NCBI GenBank assembly: GCA_005889085.1 | Contig: VBDS01000188.1 | Span: 1 to 41,359 of the forward strand | DNA: 41,359 nt | Direction: 5' to 3' | Source of the DNA: Chloroflexota bacterium | GTDB taxonomy: Bacteria; Chloroflexota; Dormibacteria; Dormibacterales; Dormibacteraceae | Shown here: positions 28,421-39,875 of the stretch, piece after piece | How positions within the stretch are numbered: the stretch's first letter is position 1 | How the letters are laid out: the number at the start of each line of letters is the position of its first letter | Program-made: the position numbers and the translations under genes | Notes under the pieces: generated by a model | Told to the model about the DNA's origin: nothing | Databases searched by the model: none | Seen by the model: only the letters and a program-made list of their open reading frames with translations

Positions 28421-29328
28421 GCCGCCGCCTCCACGGGATGTCGATATCGAGCCGCCACCTGCGCCGCCCTCTCATACGTCGCGACGTCAACGTCGCGCCC
28501 GCCGTAGACGGCGGCCTCGAAAGGAAGCAGCAAAGGGCGCAGACGCGCGAAATCAGGCGCGCGCTGAAAGATCTCCCGCACGGTGAGCGGGCTGCCCTCC
28601 CACGAGCGCTCCCCTGCCAGCGTGGCGGCGACCCCGGCGCACAGGGCGCGGATCGCGCCCACACGGTCACCTCTCCCGGCCAGGTGATCCGCCTCCGCGA
28701 AATAGTCGGCCGCCGGTCGCGGTCCGCCACGCGCAACGCCGGCCGATTCGCCAAAGCGCCCGCCCGATGCGCGGACGATGACGACGATGACGGCGAGCAC
28801 GACCAGAACCCCAACGATCTCGAGCCATAGCGCCGCCGTTTGCGAACCCGCCCCGCTCCCGAACAGCAGCCGAAGCAGCGCGCTGATCCGGTCCGAGACC
28901 CATTGATAGAAGCGGTCGAGCCAAGACGGCGGACGGTGCAGGGCGTCGTAGCGGCTCATCGACATCACGTCGTGCAGGCGCTGCTGCGCGAGCGCGGGGT
29001 CCGATGTGGTCGCGGGCTCGGTCAGGGCTGCGAGCAGCGCTGATAGTCGCTTGCTGGCATCGTCGTACTGGGGAGGGCGCGCCACCAGGTCGGCGATGAT
29101 CTCAGGCTGGCTGTCGCCGGCCCCGGCCACAAGGACCTGCACCGCGGCGGTCGCCGGCGCGGGGTCTTGAGGTGACGCGCCCTGGATCAAGTCGTAGGTC
29201 CTCTGCACCGCGTCGGCGTAGCTCGGCGGTGGCAGCGGATCGGCGGCGGCGGTGGTGGCGGTCATCAGCCCCAGGACGAACGCCGGGAGGAGAGCGGCCA
29301 GGACGCGCCCGAACAATTTCGGCTTCAG
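28417..29328 (-). CDS. DUF4129 domain-containing protein
   Basis: C-terminal RVGAIRALCAGVAATLAGERSWEGSPLTVREIFQRAPDFARLRPLLLPFEAAVYGGR; start uncertain (possible CTG overlapping upstream TGA). Confidence 0.78.
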   Translation of the reverse strand: MKPKLFGRVLAALLPAFVLGLMTATTAAADPLPPPSYADAVQRTYDLIQGASPQDPAPATAAVQVLVAGAGDSQPEIIADLVARPPQYDDASKRLSALLAALTEPATTSDPALAQQRLHDVMSMSRYDALHRPPSWLDRFYQWVSDRISALLRLLFGSGAGSQTAALWLEIVGVLVVLAVIVVIVRASGGRFGESAGVARGGPRPAADYFAEADHLAGRGDRVGAIRALCAGVAATLAGERSWEGSPLTVREIFQRAPDFARLRPLLLPFEAAVYGGRDVDVATYERAAQVAARYRHPVEAAA

Positions 29329-30167
29329 GACGTGGCCTGAGGCGCGGCCAGCCGGTACGCCATCTGGAAAAGATCCAGCCCTTCCTTGCGCACCCGAAGA
29401 TCGAAGTAGATCAGCACGATCGCGATCTGCAAGACCGGGTTGACGAGCGCGCTGACCAGCTCGCTGCTCGCCAGGGAGATCCCCGTCGCGATGAATGGCG
29501 ACACCACGAGCTGGAGGAGGAACTGGGCCAGCTGGACGAATGCGCCCAGAGCGATCCCGACGACGTACCAGATGATGAACATCAAGAAAAGCATGAGGAA
29601 CGTGCGCCACCAGCGGCCCTCCACGAGCCGCCGGCTGCGCCCCATCGCCGCACCCAGCCCGATGTTCTCGACGAACATCGCAGGGGTCACCACGATCCAC
29701 AGGACGAAGACCCAGAGCCACAGGGCGATGGGAGCCACGCAGAGCGCCAACGCGAGGTAGCCCGTGGCGACGAAGAGCACCCAGTAGCCGAGCAGCCCGA
29801 AGTAGCGGCGTAGAACGCCCATGAAAACACCGCTCGCTGTCACGGGCCGGCCTAGCGCGGACTCGCACGCCGCGTACATGACCGCCCCCATCGTGAACGG
29901 AAGAATCAGGAGGTTGACGACCAGGCCCGCCCCGAGCGTGGCGAGCAGCGGGGTCACAAAGCTCAGGTCTGTTATCCCTCCGCTCGATTGCTGCAGGATC
30001 GAAAAGAAGGACGCGAAGGCCACGCCGAAAATCGCCGCCGACGGTATGGCGAGGATGACCGAGATCCCCGCGAACAGGACGAAGTGTCGTCGGTACATGC
30101 GAAACGTCTCGTCGAGCACGTCGCCGATCTCCATCGGGCGCATGCGGAGCGGGGCAGGTACGCTCAA
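29325..30167 (-). CDS. membrane protein, glycerophosphodiester phosphodiesterase membrane-domain-like
   Basis: 280 aa; RPMEIGDVLDETFRMYRRHFVLFAGISVIL and multiple TM segments. Confidence 0.75.
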   Translation of the reverse strand: MSVPAPLRMRPMEIGDVLDETFRMYRRHFVLFAGISVILAIPSAAIFGVAFASFFSILQQSSGGITDLSFVTPLLATLGAGLVVNLLILPFTMGAVMYAACESALGRPVTASGVFMGVLRRYFGLLGYWVLFVATGYLALALCVAPIALWLWVFVLWIVVTPAMFVENIGLGAAMGRSRRLVEGRWWRTFLMLFLMFIIWYVVGIALGAFVQLAQFLLQLVVSPFIATGISLASSELVSALVNPVLQIAIVLIYFDLRVRKEGLDLFQMAYRLAAPQATS

Positions 30168-30231
30168 GTACTCGATTCCCAGTGTGTCGTATAGGGACCG
30201 GCTACGCGTTGCTGGAACGAAGGATTGGGCA

Positions 30232-30630
30232 ATGAATCAGCGCGCAGCGCCGGCCCCCGATGACATAAGCGTCCTCTTCGTCGAAGACGATGCGTCGGTG
30301 GCGCAGATGTACCGGCTCAAGCTCGAGCTCGACGGGTACAGCGTAGATGTCGCCGCCGACGGTCTCGTCGCGCTGGAAAAAGCAAGGGCCACGCACCCAG
30401 ACATCATTTTCCTGGACATCAGGCTTCCAAAAATGGACGGCCTTGAGGTCCTCGAGGCGCTCCGCGCTGACACCGCGACGGCGGCCATCCCGGTCGTGAT
30501 CCTGTCCAACTGGAACGAGAAGGAGCTGGTCGAGCGCGGCGTCAAGCTAGGCGCGCTCGACCACTTGATCAAAAGCCAGACCACTCCGGCCAGGCTGTCC
30601 CAGCGCTTGAAGGACCTCCTCCACGGCTGA
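30232..30630 (+). CDS. response regulator receiver-domain protein (stand-alone)
   Basis: ISVLFVEDDASVAQMYRLKLELDGYSVDVAADGLVALEKARATHPDIIFLDIRLPKMDGLEVLEALR; ATG 30232. Confidence 0.93.
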   Translation: MNQRAAPAPDDISVLFVEDDASVAQMYRLKLELDGYSVDVAADGLVALEKARATHPDIIFLDIRLPKMDGLEVLEALRADTATAAIPVVILSNWNEKELVERGVKLGALDHLIKSQTTPARLSQRLKDLLHG

Positions 30631-30632
30631 GG

Positions 30633-30685
30633 TCCTCCCCATTTATGGGGGCCGCGCCCCTGCGGGGCACGGAGGGGGAGGGGCT
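30633..30685 (+). repeat. dispersed double-hairpin palindromic repeat, copy 4 (intergenic)
   Basis: tcctccccatttatgggggccgcgcccctgcggggcacggagggggaggggctg; near-identical to copy 6. Confidence 0.9.
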
Positions 30686-30699
30686 GGTTCGAACTTGAT

Positions 30700-33198
<2,499 letters not shown>

Positions 33199-33336
33199 CG
33201 TCCCTATCCTCCTGGACTCCTTTCTGCGACTAGGTGGGGCCAGCACCTCCTTGACGAAACTGTGGTACCTGACGGTACGCCTGCACCTAATATAACGTCC
33301 AACTCAGCCACCCGAATTCAGTTACGAGGAGGCGCG

Positions 33337-34920
33337 GTGAGGCACCTTCTCCAGCGGCTTGGTGGCTTTCTCCCAGCCGCTGTCGCTCTCGTTCTGCCGC
33401 TCATCTTTCTACCCATCGCAAGCGATTCCTACATCCTCCCGCGTGCGTCGATTGTGATCGCCGGCGCTTGCCTTGGCGCAGGTATCTCACTTTTACTTCC
33501 TGACGGGCCCCGGCTTGGCGATTTGCGGTGGCCGCTTTTCGCCGCTGCGGCCGCGGCGCTGCTTGCCTTCGCGTTCTCCATCTCGTGGCCGCTGAGCCTG
33601 GCCGGTTCGTACACACGATACGAGTCCCTTCCGATGAGGCTCAGCTACATCGGACTGCTCGCGTCCAGCGTATGGCTGCTGCACACGGCTCGTCAGCGGA
33701 GCGCCGTCGTCGCCATGTTCGTCTTCGGCACCGGCGTCGTCTCCCTCCTGGGGGTCGGGCAGTGGGCCGGGCATGCGGCGTACCGGCCAGACGGCAACCT
33801 CGGCAACGCGAACCTGCTGGCGGCGCTGGTCGCCATGGCGCTGCCGCTGGCCGTGGACAGAGCGCTCCGCGGCGGCATCTTTGTCTTCGCCTGGGCCATG
33901 GCGATCGTCGTCCTTGCCGCGGGTCTTTTCGTCACGACCTCACGCAGCGGGGCGTTCGGAGCTGTCGCCGGGTGCTTGACCCTGGCGGTGCTGGCCACGC
34001 GAGGGCGGCTCGTGATCGGTAGCGCCATTGTGTCTCTCGGGATCGTTGGCGTCGGACTGTTCGTGATGTTGGGGTCGCCGCTGCGGGCCTTGAACAACGA
34101 TCCGCCCGAGCTGCGGCTTCACCTCTGGGGCGACGCCCTGCACATGATCGCGGCGCGACCGCTGACCGGCTGGGGCGAGGACGCCACCGGGCTCGCTTTC
34201 GGACACTTCTTGAGCCAGGACTACGCCTCGCTGGTGACCTTCGACCGCGTGCATTCCGGACCGCTGGACATCGCCGCGACGCAAGGCATCCTCGGCCTGG
34301 CTGCGCTGGGTTGGGTGCTCGTGGTTCTCGCAGTGAGAGCCTGGCGCCACCGGCTCGACCGAGACGTCGCCGCCCTGAGCGCCGCCCTGGTGGGCTACAC
34401 GGTGTGGGTGGTATTCAACTTCGACTGGTCCCCCGCCACTGGAGCGTTCTGGCTGCTCGCCGGAACCCTATGGTCAGCCCAGGCTCCTCCCCATTCATGG
34501 GGGCCGCGCGCTGCCGCGCACGGAGGGGGAGGGGCTCGTGGAATCCATCCATGGCGACCAGCAGTCGCAGTTGTACTGGTCGCCGCAGCACTCGTATTTG
34601 CCGTCTTCCCCATCCTGGCCGACGTCTGGTACCTCCGCGGCCGCTCCGACCTGTCAGTCCAGGTCGACCCTCTTCAGCCGCAGTACCACTGGTCGCTCGG
34701 CGACGGCCTGATCGCGACCCACAACCTCGAGGGCGGGGTGACCGAGCTCCGGCGGGCCGCCGACCTGGGCGAGACCGAGCCGAGCTTTTACGTGGAGCTG
34801 GGCGACCGCGAGCTCGACCTCGGCAACAAGTCCCGGGCGCGGCGCGACTACGAGCGCGCGCTCGAGATCGACCCCTATTACACCCCGGCATCCCAGCGCC
34901 TCAGCACGCTTGGCGGCTGA
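33337..34920 (+). CDS. O-antigen ligase-like polytopic membrane protein with C-terminal TPR
   Basis: GTG 33337 after GAGGAGG; many TM helices, TSRSGAFGAVAG, PLTGWGEDATGLAFG; TPR-like tail NKSRARRDYERALEIDPYYTPA. Confidence 0.82.
   Translation: MRHLLQRLGGFLPAAVALVLPLIFLPIASDSYILPRASIVIAGACLGAGISLLLPDGPRLGDLRWPLFAAAAAALLAFAFSISWPLSLAGSYTRYESLPMRLSYIGLLASSVWLLHTARQRSAVVAMFVFGTGVVSLLGVGQWAGHAAYRPDGNLGNANLLAALVAMALPLAVDRALRGGIFVFAWAMAIVVLAAGLFVTTSRSGAFGAVAGCLTLAVLATRGRLVIGSAIVSLGIVGVGLFVMLGSPLRALNNDPPELRLHLWGDALHMIAARPLTGWGEDATGLAFGHFLSQDYASLVTFDRVHSGPLDIAATQGILGLAALGWVLVVLAVRAWRHRLDRDVAALSAALVGYTVWVVFNFDWSPATGAFWLLAGTLWSAQAPPHSWGPRAAAHGGGGARGIHPWRPAVAVVLVAAALVFAVFPILADVWYLRGRSDLSVQVDPLQPQYHWSLGDGLIATHNLEGGVTELRRAADLGETEPSFYVELGDRELDLGNKSRARRDYERALEIDPYYTPASQRLSTLGG
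34484..34536 (+). repeat. dispersed double-hairpin palindromic repeat, copy 5 (inside the O-antigen ligase/TPR CDS)
   Basis: ctcctccccattcatgggggccgcgcgctgccgcgcacggagggggaggggctcg. Confidence 0.9.
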
Positions 34921-34925
34921 CAGCA

Positions 34926-34964
34926 GTCCTTCCCATCTATGAGGAGGCGCCGGAGAGGCTGGGG
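34926..34964 (+). repeat. degenerate copy of the dispersed repeat (no inner hairpin)
   Basis: gtccttcccatctatgaggaggcgccggagaggctgggg fills the 44-bp gap between the ligase/TPR and rpsA 3' ends. Confidence 0.5.
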
Positions 34965-36155
34965 CTACTCCTCTTCTTCGGGGTACTCGTCGTGCCGGTG
35001 GTCGGTGCGAGCTCCGGCCAGGCTCGCGGGCGGCGCCGACAGCTGCTTGAGGCTCAACGAGATCCGGCGCCGCGCTGTGTCGATGCCGATCACCTTGACC
35101 TGAACCGTCTCGCCAACCTTCAGCACATCCTCGGTCCGCTCGACGTGGTCCCAGGACAGCTCTGAGATGTGGAGCAGGCCCTCGATCCCCGGCATGATCT
35201 GGAGGAACGCGCCGTACTTCTTGGTCTTGGTGACCTGTCCCTCGACGATCGAGCCGACGGGCATCGACTGGACCAGGCGCTCCCACGGGTCCTGCTGCAG
35301 CTGGCGCAGCGAGAGGGAGATCCGTGTCTGCTCCGGGTCGAGCTTGATCACCTTCACGGTGACCTCCTCGCCGAGCTGGAGCACGTCTGTGACCTTGGAC
35401 ACGCGATCCCACGAGAGCTCGGAGATGTGGATCAGGCCGTCCGCGCCGCCGATGTCGACGAACGCGCCGTAGCTCGTGATCCCGGAAACCGTGCCTTTCA
35501 CGGTCGTCCCGGTCTGCAGCCGGCTGAACAGCTCCTCGCGCTTGCGCGCTCGGTCCTCGTCCTCCGCCGCCTTCTGGCTGACGATGAGCCGGTTGCGCTT
35601 GCGGTTGACCTCGAGGATCTTGACCGGGATCCGCTTGCCGACCAGCGACTCCAGGCTGCCCGCGTACGCGCGCGCCACCTGGCTCGAGGGAAGGAAGCCG
35701 CGCAGGCCGAGGATGTTGACGATCAGCCCGCCCTTGTTCTGCTCCCGAACGTCGGCGTCGATCACCGTGCCGTCGGTCTGCTTCTCCGCCGCGACAAGCC
35801 ACGTCGTCTCTGCCCGCGCCCGGCGCAGGCTGAGAACCACGTTCCCCTCATCGTTCTCCGGCTGGAGGACATAGACCTTGATCTGGTCTCCCGGCTCGAG
35901 GCCGGCGGGGTCCATCTCTCCGCGCAGGCCGAGCTCCTTGCTCGAGATGACGCCCTCTGCTTTGGCGCCGATGTCGACGAGGACCTCGTCCGCGTCAACC
36001 CGCACGACGATCCCATCCACGATGTCCCCGTGGTTGGGGGTTTTGAAGGCCTCCTCCTCGAAGTGGAGGTAGTCCTCCATCGTCATCGCAGCCGAAGATT
36101 CCTGGTCGGTCCCCTCCTCGTTTTCGGTCAGGACGGCACCGGACTCAGTAGACAA
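34965..36155 (-). CDS. rpsA: 30S ribosomal protein S1 (four S1 domains)
   Basis: 396 aa; repeated S1 domains, e.g. GTVSGITSYGAFVDIGGADGLIHISELSWDRV, GQVTKTKKYGAFLQIMPGIEGLLHISELSWDHV. Confidence 0.94.
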   Translation of the reverse strand: MSTESGAVLTENEEGTDQESSAAMTMEDYLHFEEEAFKTPNHGDIVDGIVVRVDADEVLVDIGAKAEGVISSKELGLRGEMDPAGLEPGDQIKVYVLQPENDEGNVVLSLRRARAETTWLVAAEKQTDGTVIDADVREQNKGGLIVNILGLRGFLPSSQVARAYAGSLESLVGKRIPVKILEVNRKRNRLIVSQKAAEDEDRARKREELFSRLQTGTTVKGTVSGITSYGAFVDIGGADGLIHISELSWDRVSKVTDVLQLGEEVTVKVIKLDPEQTRISLSLRQLQQDPWERLVQSMPVGSIVEGQVTKTKKYGAFLQIMPGIEGLLHISELSWDHVERTEDVLKVGETVQVKVIGIDTARRRISLSLKQLSAPPASLAGARTDHRHDEYPEEEE

Positions 36156-36247
36156 AATACGAACCCCCTAAGAGTTATTGGTGTGGTCTTGGTCGTCAAA
36201 ACGGCCTGCGCCAAAATGAACGTCAATTGTAACGCAGTTCGGCACAT

Positions 36248-37090
36248 CTACCCGAGAAAGGGAACTGCGAGGTCGTGGTTGTCGATGAGCCTCGTTTTGC
36301 CGATCCTCACGGCCATGACGGCAAGGCTCCCAGGCTTCTGAAAAGTAGCCGGATCGACCACCTCCGCGTACTCGACCTCAACCAGTGGCTCGGACCCGAG
36401 CCGGGCCAGCATCAGGACCCGCAGGCGGTCCGGATCGCGGTCACCGGTCGCGTAGGCGGCCGCAGCTTCGCGAAGCGCCTTGCTCAGGACCGTCGCGGCC
36501 TCCCTCTCGGCCGCGTCGAGGTAGACGTTGCGTGAGCTCAGCGCCAGGCCGTCCGGCTCCCGCACGATGGGTGCCACCCGGATGTCAACGCCCAGGTCGA
36601 GGTCCCTGGCCAGCCGGCTGACCACAGCCACCTGCTGCGCGTCCTTCTGCCCGAAGTAGGCGCGGTCGGGCTCGACGGCAGCGAACAGCTTGGTGACGAC
36701 CGTGGCGACGCCCTCGAAGTGGCCGGGCCGGGCGGCGCCCTCCAGCGGCTCCGAGACGCCGCTCACGTGCACCCGGGTCGTGGCCCCACGCGGGTACATG
36801 ACCTCTGTCGAGGGCCGGTAGACTGCGTCGACCTCTGCTCGGGCGAGCAGCTGGCCGTCGTGCGCCTCATCACGCGGGTAGCGCTGGAAGTCCTCTCCCG
36901 GCCCGAACTGGATTGGGTTGACGAAGACGCTGACCACCACGACGCCATTCTCGCGCCGCGCGAGCTCGACCAGGCTCAGGTGGCCGGCGTGGAGGGCGCC
37001 CATCGTGGGCACCAGCCCGATCGAGCGCCCCTCGGAGCGCCACCGGCGAGAAGCCTCGAGGATCCCGCCCGGGCTGTCGAATACGGCAAG
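36248..37090 (-). CDS. panC: pantothenate synthetase
   Basis: GLVPTMGALHAGHLSLVELAR, SVFVNPIQFGPGEDFQRYPR, YFGQKDAQQVAVV, GLALSSRNVYL; exact start uncertain. Confidence 0.94.
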   Translation of the reverse strand, partial: LAVFDSPGGILEASRRWRSEGRSIGLVPTMGALHAGHLSLVELARRENGVVVVSVFVNPIQFGPGEDFQRYPRDEAHDGQLLARAEVDAVYRPSTEVMYPRGATTRVHVSGVSEPLEGAARPGHFEGVATVVTKLFAAVEPDRAYFGQKDAQQVAVVSRLARDLDLGVDIRVAPIVREPDGLALSSRNVYLDAAEREAATVLSKALREAAAAYATGDRDPDRLRVLMLARLGSEPLVEVEYAEVVDPATFQKPGSLAVMAVRIGKTRLIDNHDLAVPFLG

Positions 37091-37094
37091 TCCC

Positions 37095-37943
37095 TTATCC
37101 GGGGCCGTACCTGACCTCTTCCCTGTCCTTCGCTGGAGCCGAGCCGTTCGCCGAGTACTCGTGTTCGGGCCCCGGGAACGTCCCGTTGCGTACGTCCTCG
37201 GCGTAGCTCTTCGCAGCCCGGGTGATCTCCTCCGCCAGGTTGGCGTAGCGCTTGACGAACTTCGGTGCCTTGCCCGTGGTGAGCCCGAGCATGTCGTGCA
37301 GGACGAGCACCTGGCCGTCGGTGCCGGGACCGGCGCCAATCCCGATGGTCGGGATCCGCAGCGCCTTGGTGACATCCACCGCGAGCTTGCTCGGCACTCC
37401 TTCGAGCACGAGGCTGAACGCGCCCGCCTGCTCCAGCGCCCTGGCGTCGGCCAGGATGCGAGCCGCCTGGGCGTCGGTCTTGCCCTGCACCTTGAAGCCG
37501 CCCATCGCGTGGACGGACTGGGGCGTGAGTCCGAGGTGGCCCATCACCGGGATGCCGAGCTCGGTGAGGCGGCGTGTGATCTCGATCACAGGCCCTCCCC
37601 CCTCGAGCTTGACCGCGTGCATGCCCGCCTCCTGGAGGAACCTTCCCGCGCTGATGATCGCCTGCTCCGTCGACGCGTGGTAGGACATGAACGGCATGTC
37701 GCCGACCAGCAGTGCCTGGCGCGAGCCCCGAGCCACCGCCTTCGCGTGGTGGAGCATGTCGTCCAGGGTCACCGGCAGCGTCGTCGGATAGCCAAGCATC
37801 ACCATGCCGAGGCTGTCGCCGACAAGCAGGACCGGAAGCCCCGCCTCATCGAGGATCTTCGCGCTGAGGTAGTCGTAAGCGGTCAGGACCGCAAAGCGCC
37901 GACCTTCGTCCTTGAATCGCTGGACGTCCAGCACAGTGGTCAT
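37095..37943 (-). CDS. panB: 3-methyl-2-oxobutanoate hydroxymethyltransferase
   Basis: 282 aa; RFAVLTAYDYLSAKILDEAGLPVLLVGDSLGMVMLGY, GHLGLTPQSVHAMGGFKVQGK, GIGAGPGTDGQVLVLHDMLGL. Confidence 0.97.
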   Translation of the reverse strand: MTTVLDVQRFKDEGRRFAVLTAYDYLSAKILDEAGLPVLLVGDSLGMVMLGYPTTLPVTLDDMLHHAKAVARGSRQALLVGDMPFMSYHASTEQAIISAGRFLQEAGMHAVKLEGGGPVIEITRRLTELGIPVMGHLGLTPQSVHAMGGFKVQGKTDAQAARILADARALEQAGAFSLVLEGVPSKLAVDVTKALRIPTIGIGAGPGTDGQVLVLHDMLGLTTGKAPKFVKRYANLAEEITRAAKSYAEDVRNGTFPGPEHEYSANGSAPAKDREEVRYGPG

Positions 37944-38824
37944 CGCTTTCTCCTTCGGGTCGCTGCCACATCAGGGGTCAGCGCCCTTGTCACAAGCGTT
38001 TTTCGGGTCCGCTCCGCCGCCGCGGGATCGAGCCCCGCCTGCCGCGCGATCTCGAGCGCAACCAGGGCGAGCATACGATAAATCTGAGATGGCTCCTCCC
38101 CATTCATGGGGGCCGCGCCCCTGCGGGGCACGGAGGGGGAGGGGCTGTGCCGAACCCTCGTCAGCGCCTCGAGATGTAGCCGGACGGTCCCCGTATCGCC
38201 TCTCCGGATCGGCCCGGTCAACGCCCCCACCGTCCCCCGCCTGCGGATGTTGGCCACCGCACCCTCCACGAGTGGCACCAGCGCCGCCGTGCTCTCGGCC
38301 TCGGTCCATCCGAGCTCCATCAGGATGCGAACCCCCTCCCACACCACGACGTCGAGAAAGTTCGACGCGAACACAGCCGCTGCGTGGTAGAGCGCGCGCT
38401 CGCGATCGGTGACGTGCTTGGGCCGGGCGCCGAGCGCGCGAGCGAGGGCGCGCAGGCGGCGCATCAACGCCGGCGTCGAAGCATCGACGGCGACGGTGAT
38501 GCCGCGAAACGCGGACGGGTCGCGTGGTGCGGGGAACGACTGAAGTGGGTGGAAGGAACCGATTTCGTGCGCTCGCAACGGTTCCAGTGCGCCGAGGCCC
38601 TGCGCGCCGCTCACGTGGACGAAAGCGATGCCTTCGGCCGGCCGCATCTTTGCGATCAGCTCGGCATTTTCCACCACCGCACCGTCGGGCACAGCCAGGA
38701 ACACGAGGCCGTCGGCCGGCAGGCGCAGGCCGCTGCGTGAAGCCACCAGCCGAGCATCCAGGCCCGCGGCTCTGAATGCGCGCGCCAGGCTCCGGCCGAG
38801 GTTGCCGCGGCCTACAACGGTCAG
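37940..38824 (-). CDS. Rossmann-fold + DUF2520 protein (ketopantoate reductase-like architecture)
   Basis: Frame open upstream of the ORF-track Met (38746); upstream translation LTVVGRGNLGRSLARAFRAAGLDARLVASRSGL contains GxGxxG; DUF2520-like C-terminus; possible CTG start at 38824. Confidence 0.78.
   Translation of the reverse strand: MTVVGRGNLGRSLARAFRAAGLDARLVASRSGLRLPADGLVFLAVPDGAVVENAELIAKMRPAEGIAFVHVSGAQGLGALEPLRAHEIGSFHPLQSFPAPRDPSAFRGITVAVDASTPALMRRLRALARALGARPKHVTDRERALYHAAAVFASNFLDVVVWEGVRILMELGWTEAESTAALVPLVEGAVANIRRRGTVGALTGPIRRGDTGTVRLHLEALTRVRHSPSPSVPRRGAAPMNGEEPSQIYRMLALVALEIARQAGLDPAAAERTRKTLVTRALTPDVAATRRRKR
38093..38146 (+). repeat. dispersed double-hairpin palindromic repeat, copy 6 (inside the DUF2520 CDS)
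   Basis: cctccccattcatgggggccgcgcccctgcggggcacggagggggaggggctg. Confidence 0.9.
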
Positions 38825-38843
38825 GCGATCCGGCGTGTCGGTT

Positions 38844-39875
38844 CTACGAAGCTGCGCCTGACGAGCCGGCTGCGGCGGCGGGAGCCGATGGCTCCTCGCT
38901 TGCGAGGATCTCGTCCAGCTCCTTGCCGTCGATCGTCTCGACGATCTTGAGGCGCTCCACGACCGCGTCCATCTTGCCCCGCTGCTGGGTGAGGATGGTC
39001 CGGGCGGTCTGGTAGCCGTGGTTGATGATCGAGCGGATCTCCTCGTCGATCACGGCGGCGATCTCTTCCGAGTAGTTCCGCTGCTCGCCAAGGTCGCGGC
39101 CGAGGAACACGAGCTCCTCTTTGTGGCCCATGGTGACGGTGCCGAGCTTGTCCGACATGCCCCACTGGGTCACCATGCGGCGCGCCAGCTGGGTCGCACG
39201 CTGGATGTCGTTTTCCGCGCCGGAGGTGATGTCGTTGAAGACGATCTCCTCCGCCACCCGGCCGCCCATGATGCCCGCGATCTGGTCCATGAGCTCGTCT
39301 CGCGAGACCAGGTACTTGTCCTCTTCGGGCAGGCTCAGCGTCCAGCCGAGCGCCATGCCGCGGGAGATGATCGAGACCTTGTGCACCGGGTCGGTGTGCG
39401 GCAGAGCCTTCATCACCAGCGCGTGACCCACCTCGTGGTAGGCGATGATCTCCTTCTCTTTGTCGGAGATGCGGCGGCTCTTGCGCTCAGGGCCCGCGAT
39501 GACACGGGCGATCGCCTCCTCGAGCTCGTCCATTCCGATCACCTTCTGGTTGGCCCGGGCGGCGAGGATCGCGGCCTCATTGATCAGGTTGGCGAGATCA
39601 GCGCCACTGAAGCCGGGAGTCTGGCGAGCCAGAACGTCGAGGTCGACCGTCGAGTCCAGCGGCTTGTTTCGCGCGTGCACGTCGAGGATCTGGCGGCGGC
39701 CCTTGATGTCCGGGCGGTCGAGCAGCCGTGGTTGATGATCGAGCGGATCTCCTCGTCGATCACGGCGGCGATCTCTTCCGAGTAGTTCCGCTGCTCGCCA
39801 AGGTCGCGGCCGAGGAACACGAGCTCCTCTTTGTGGCCCATGGTGACGGTGCCGAGCTTGTCCGACATGCCCCAC
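38844..39875 (-). pseudogene. ftsH: C-terminal portion of FtsH, separated from the 5' part by a 710-bp tandem duplication
   Basis: Contains [34 protein letters not shown] (HEVGH zinc site) and the natural C-terminus; frame shifted at the 39723/39724 junction. Confidence 0.85.

Noticed and set aside
33264-33279. Short inverted repeat GTACC-TGAC-GGTAC in the clpC/ligase divergent promoter as a CtsR/CIRCE/HAIR-type heat-shock operator
   Set aside because: Only 5-bp arms and no match to the CtsR heptad repeat, CIRCE or HAIR consensus; too weak to claim.
35169-36341. 390-aa plus-strand ORF
   Set aside because: Antisense to rpsA.
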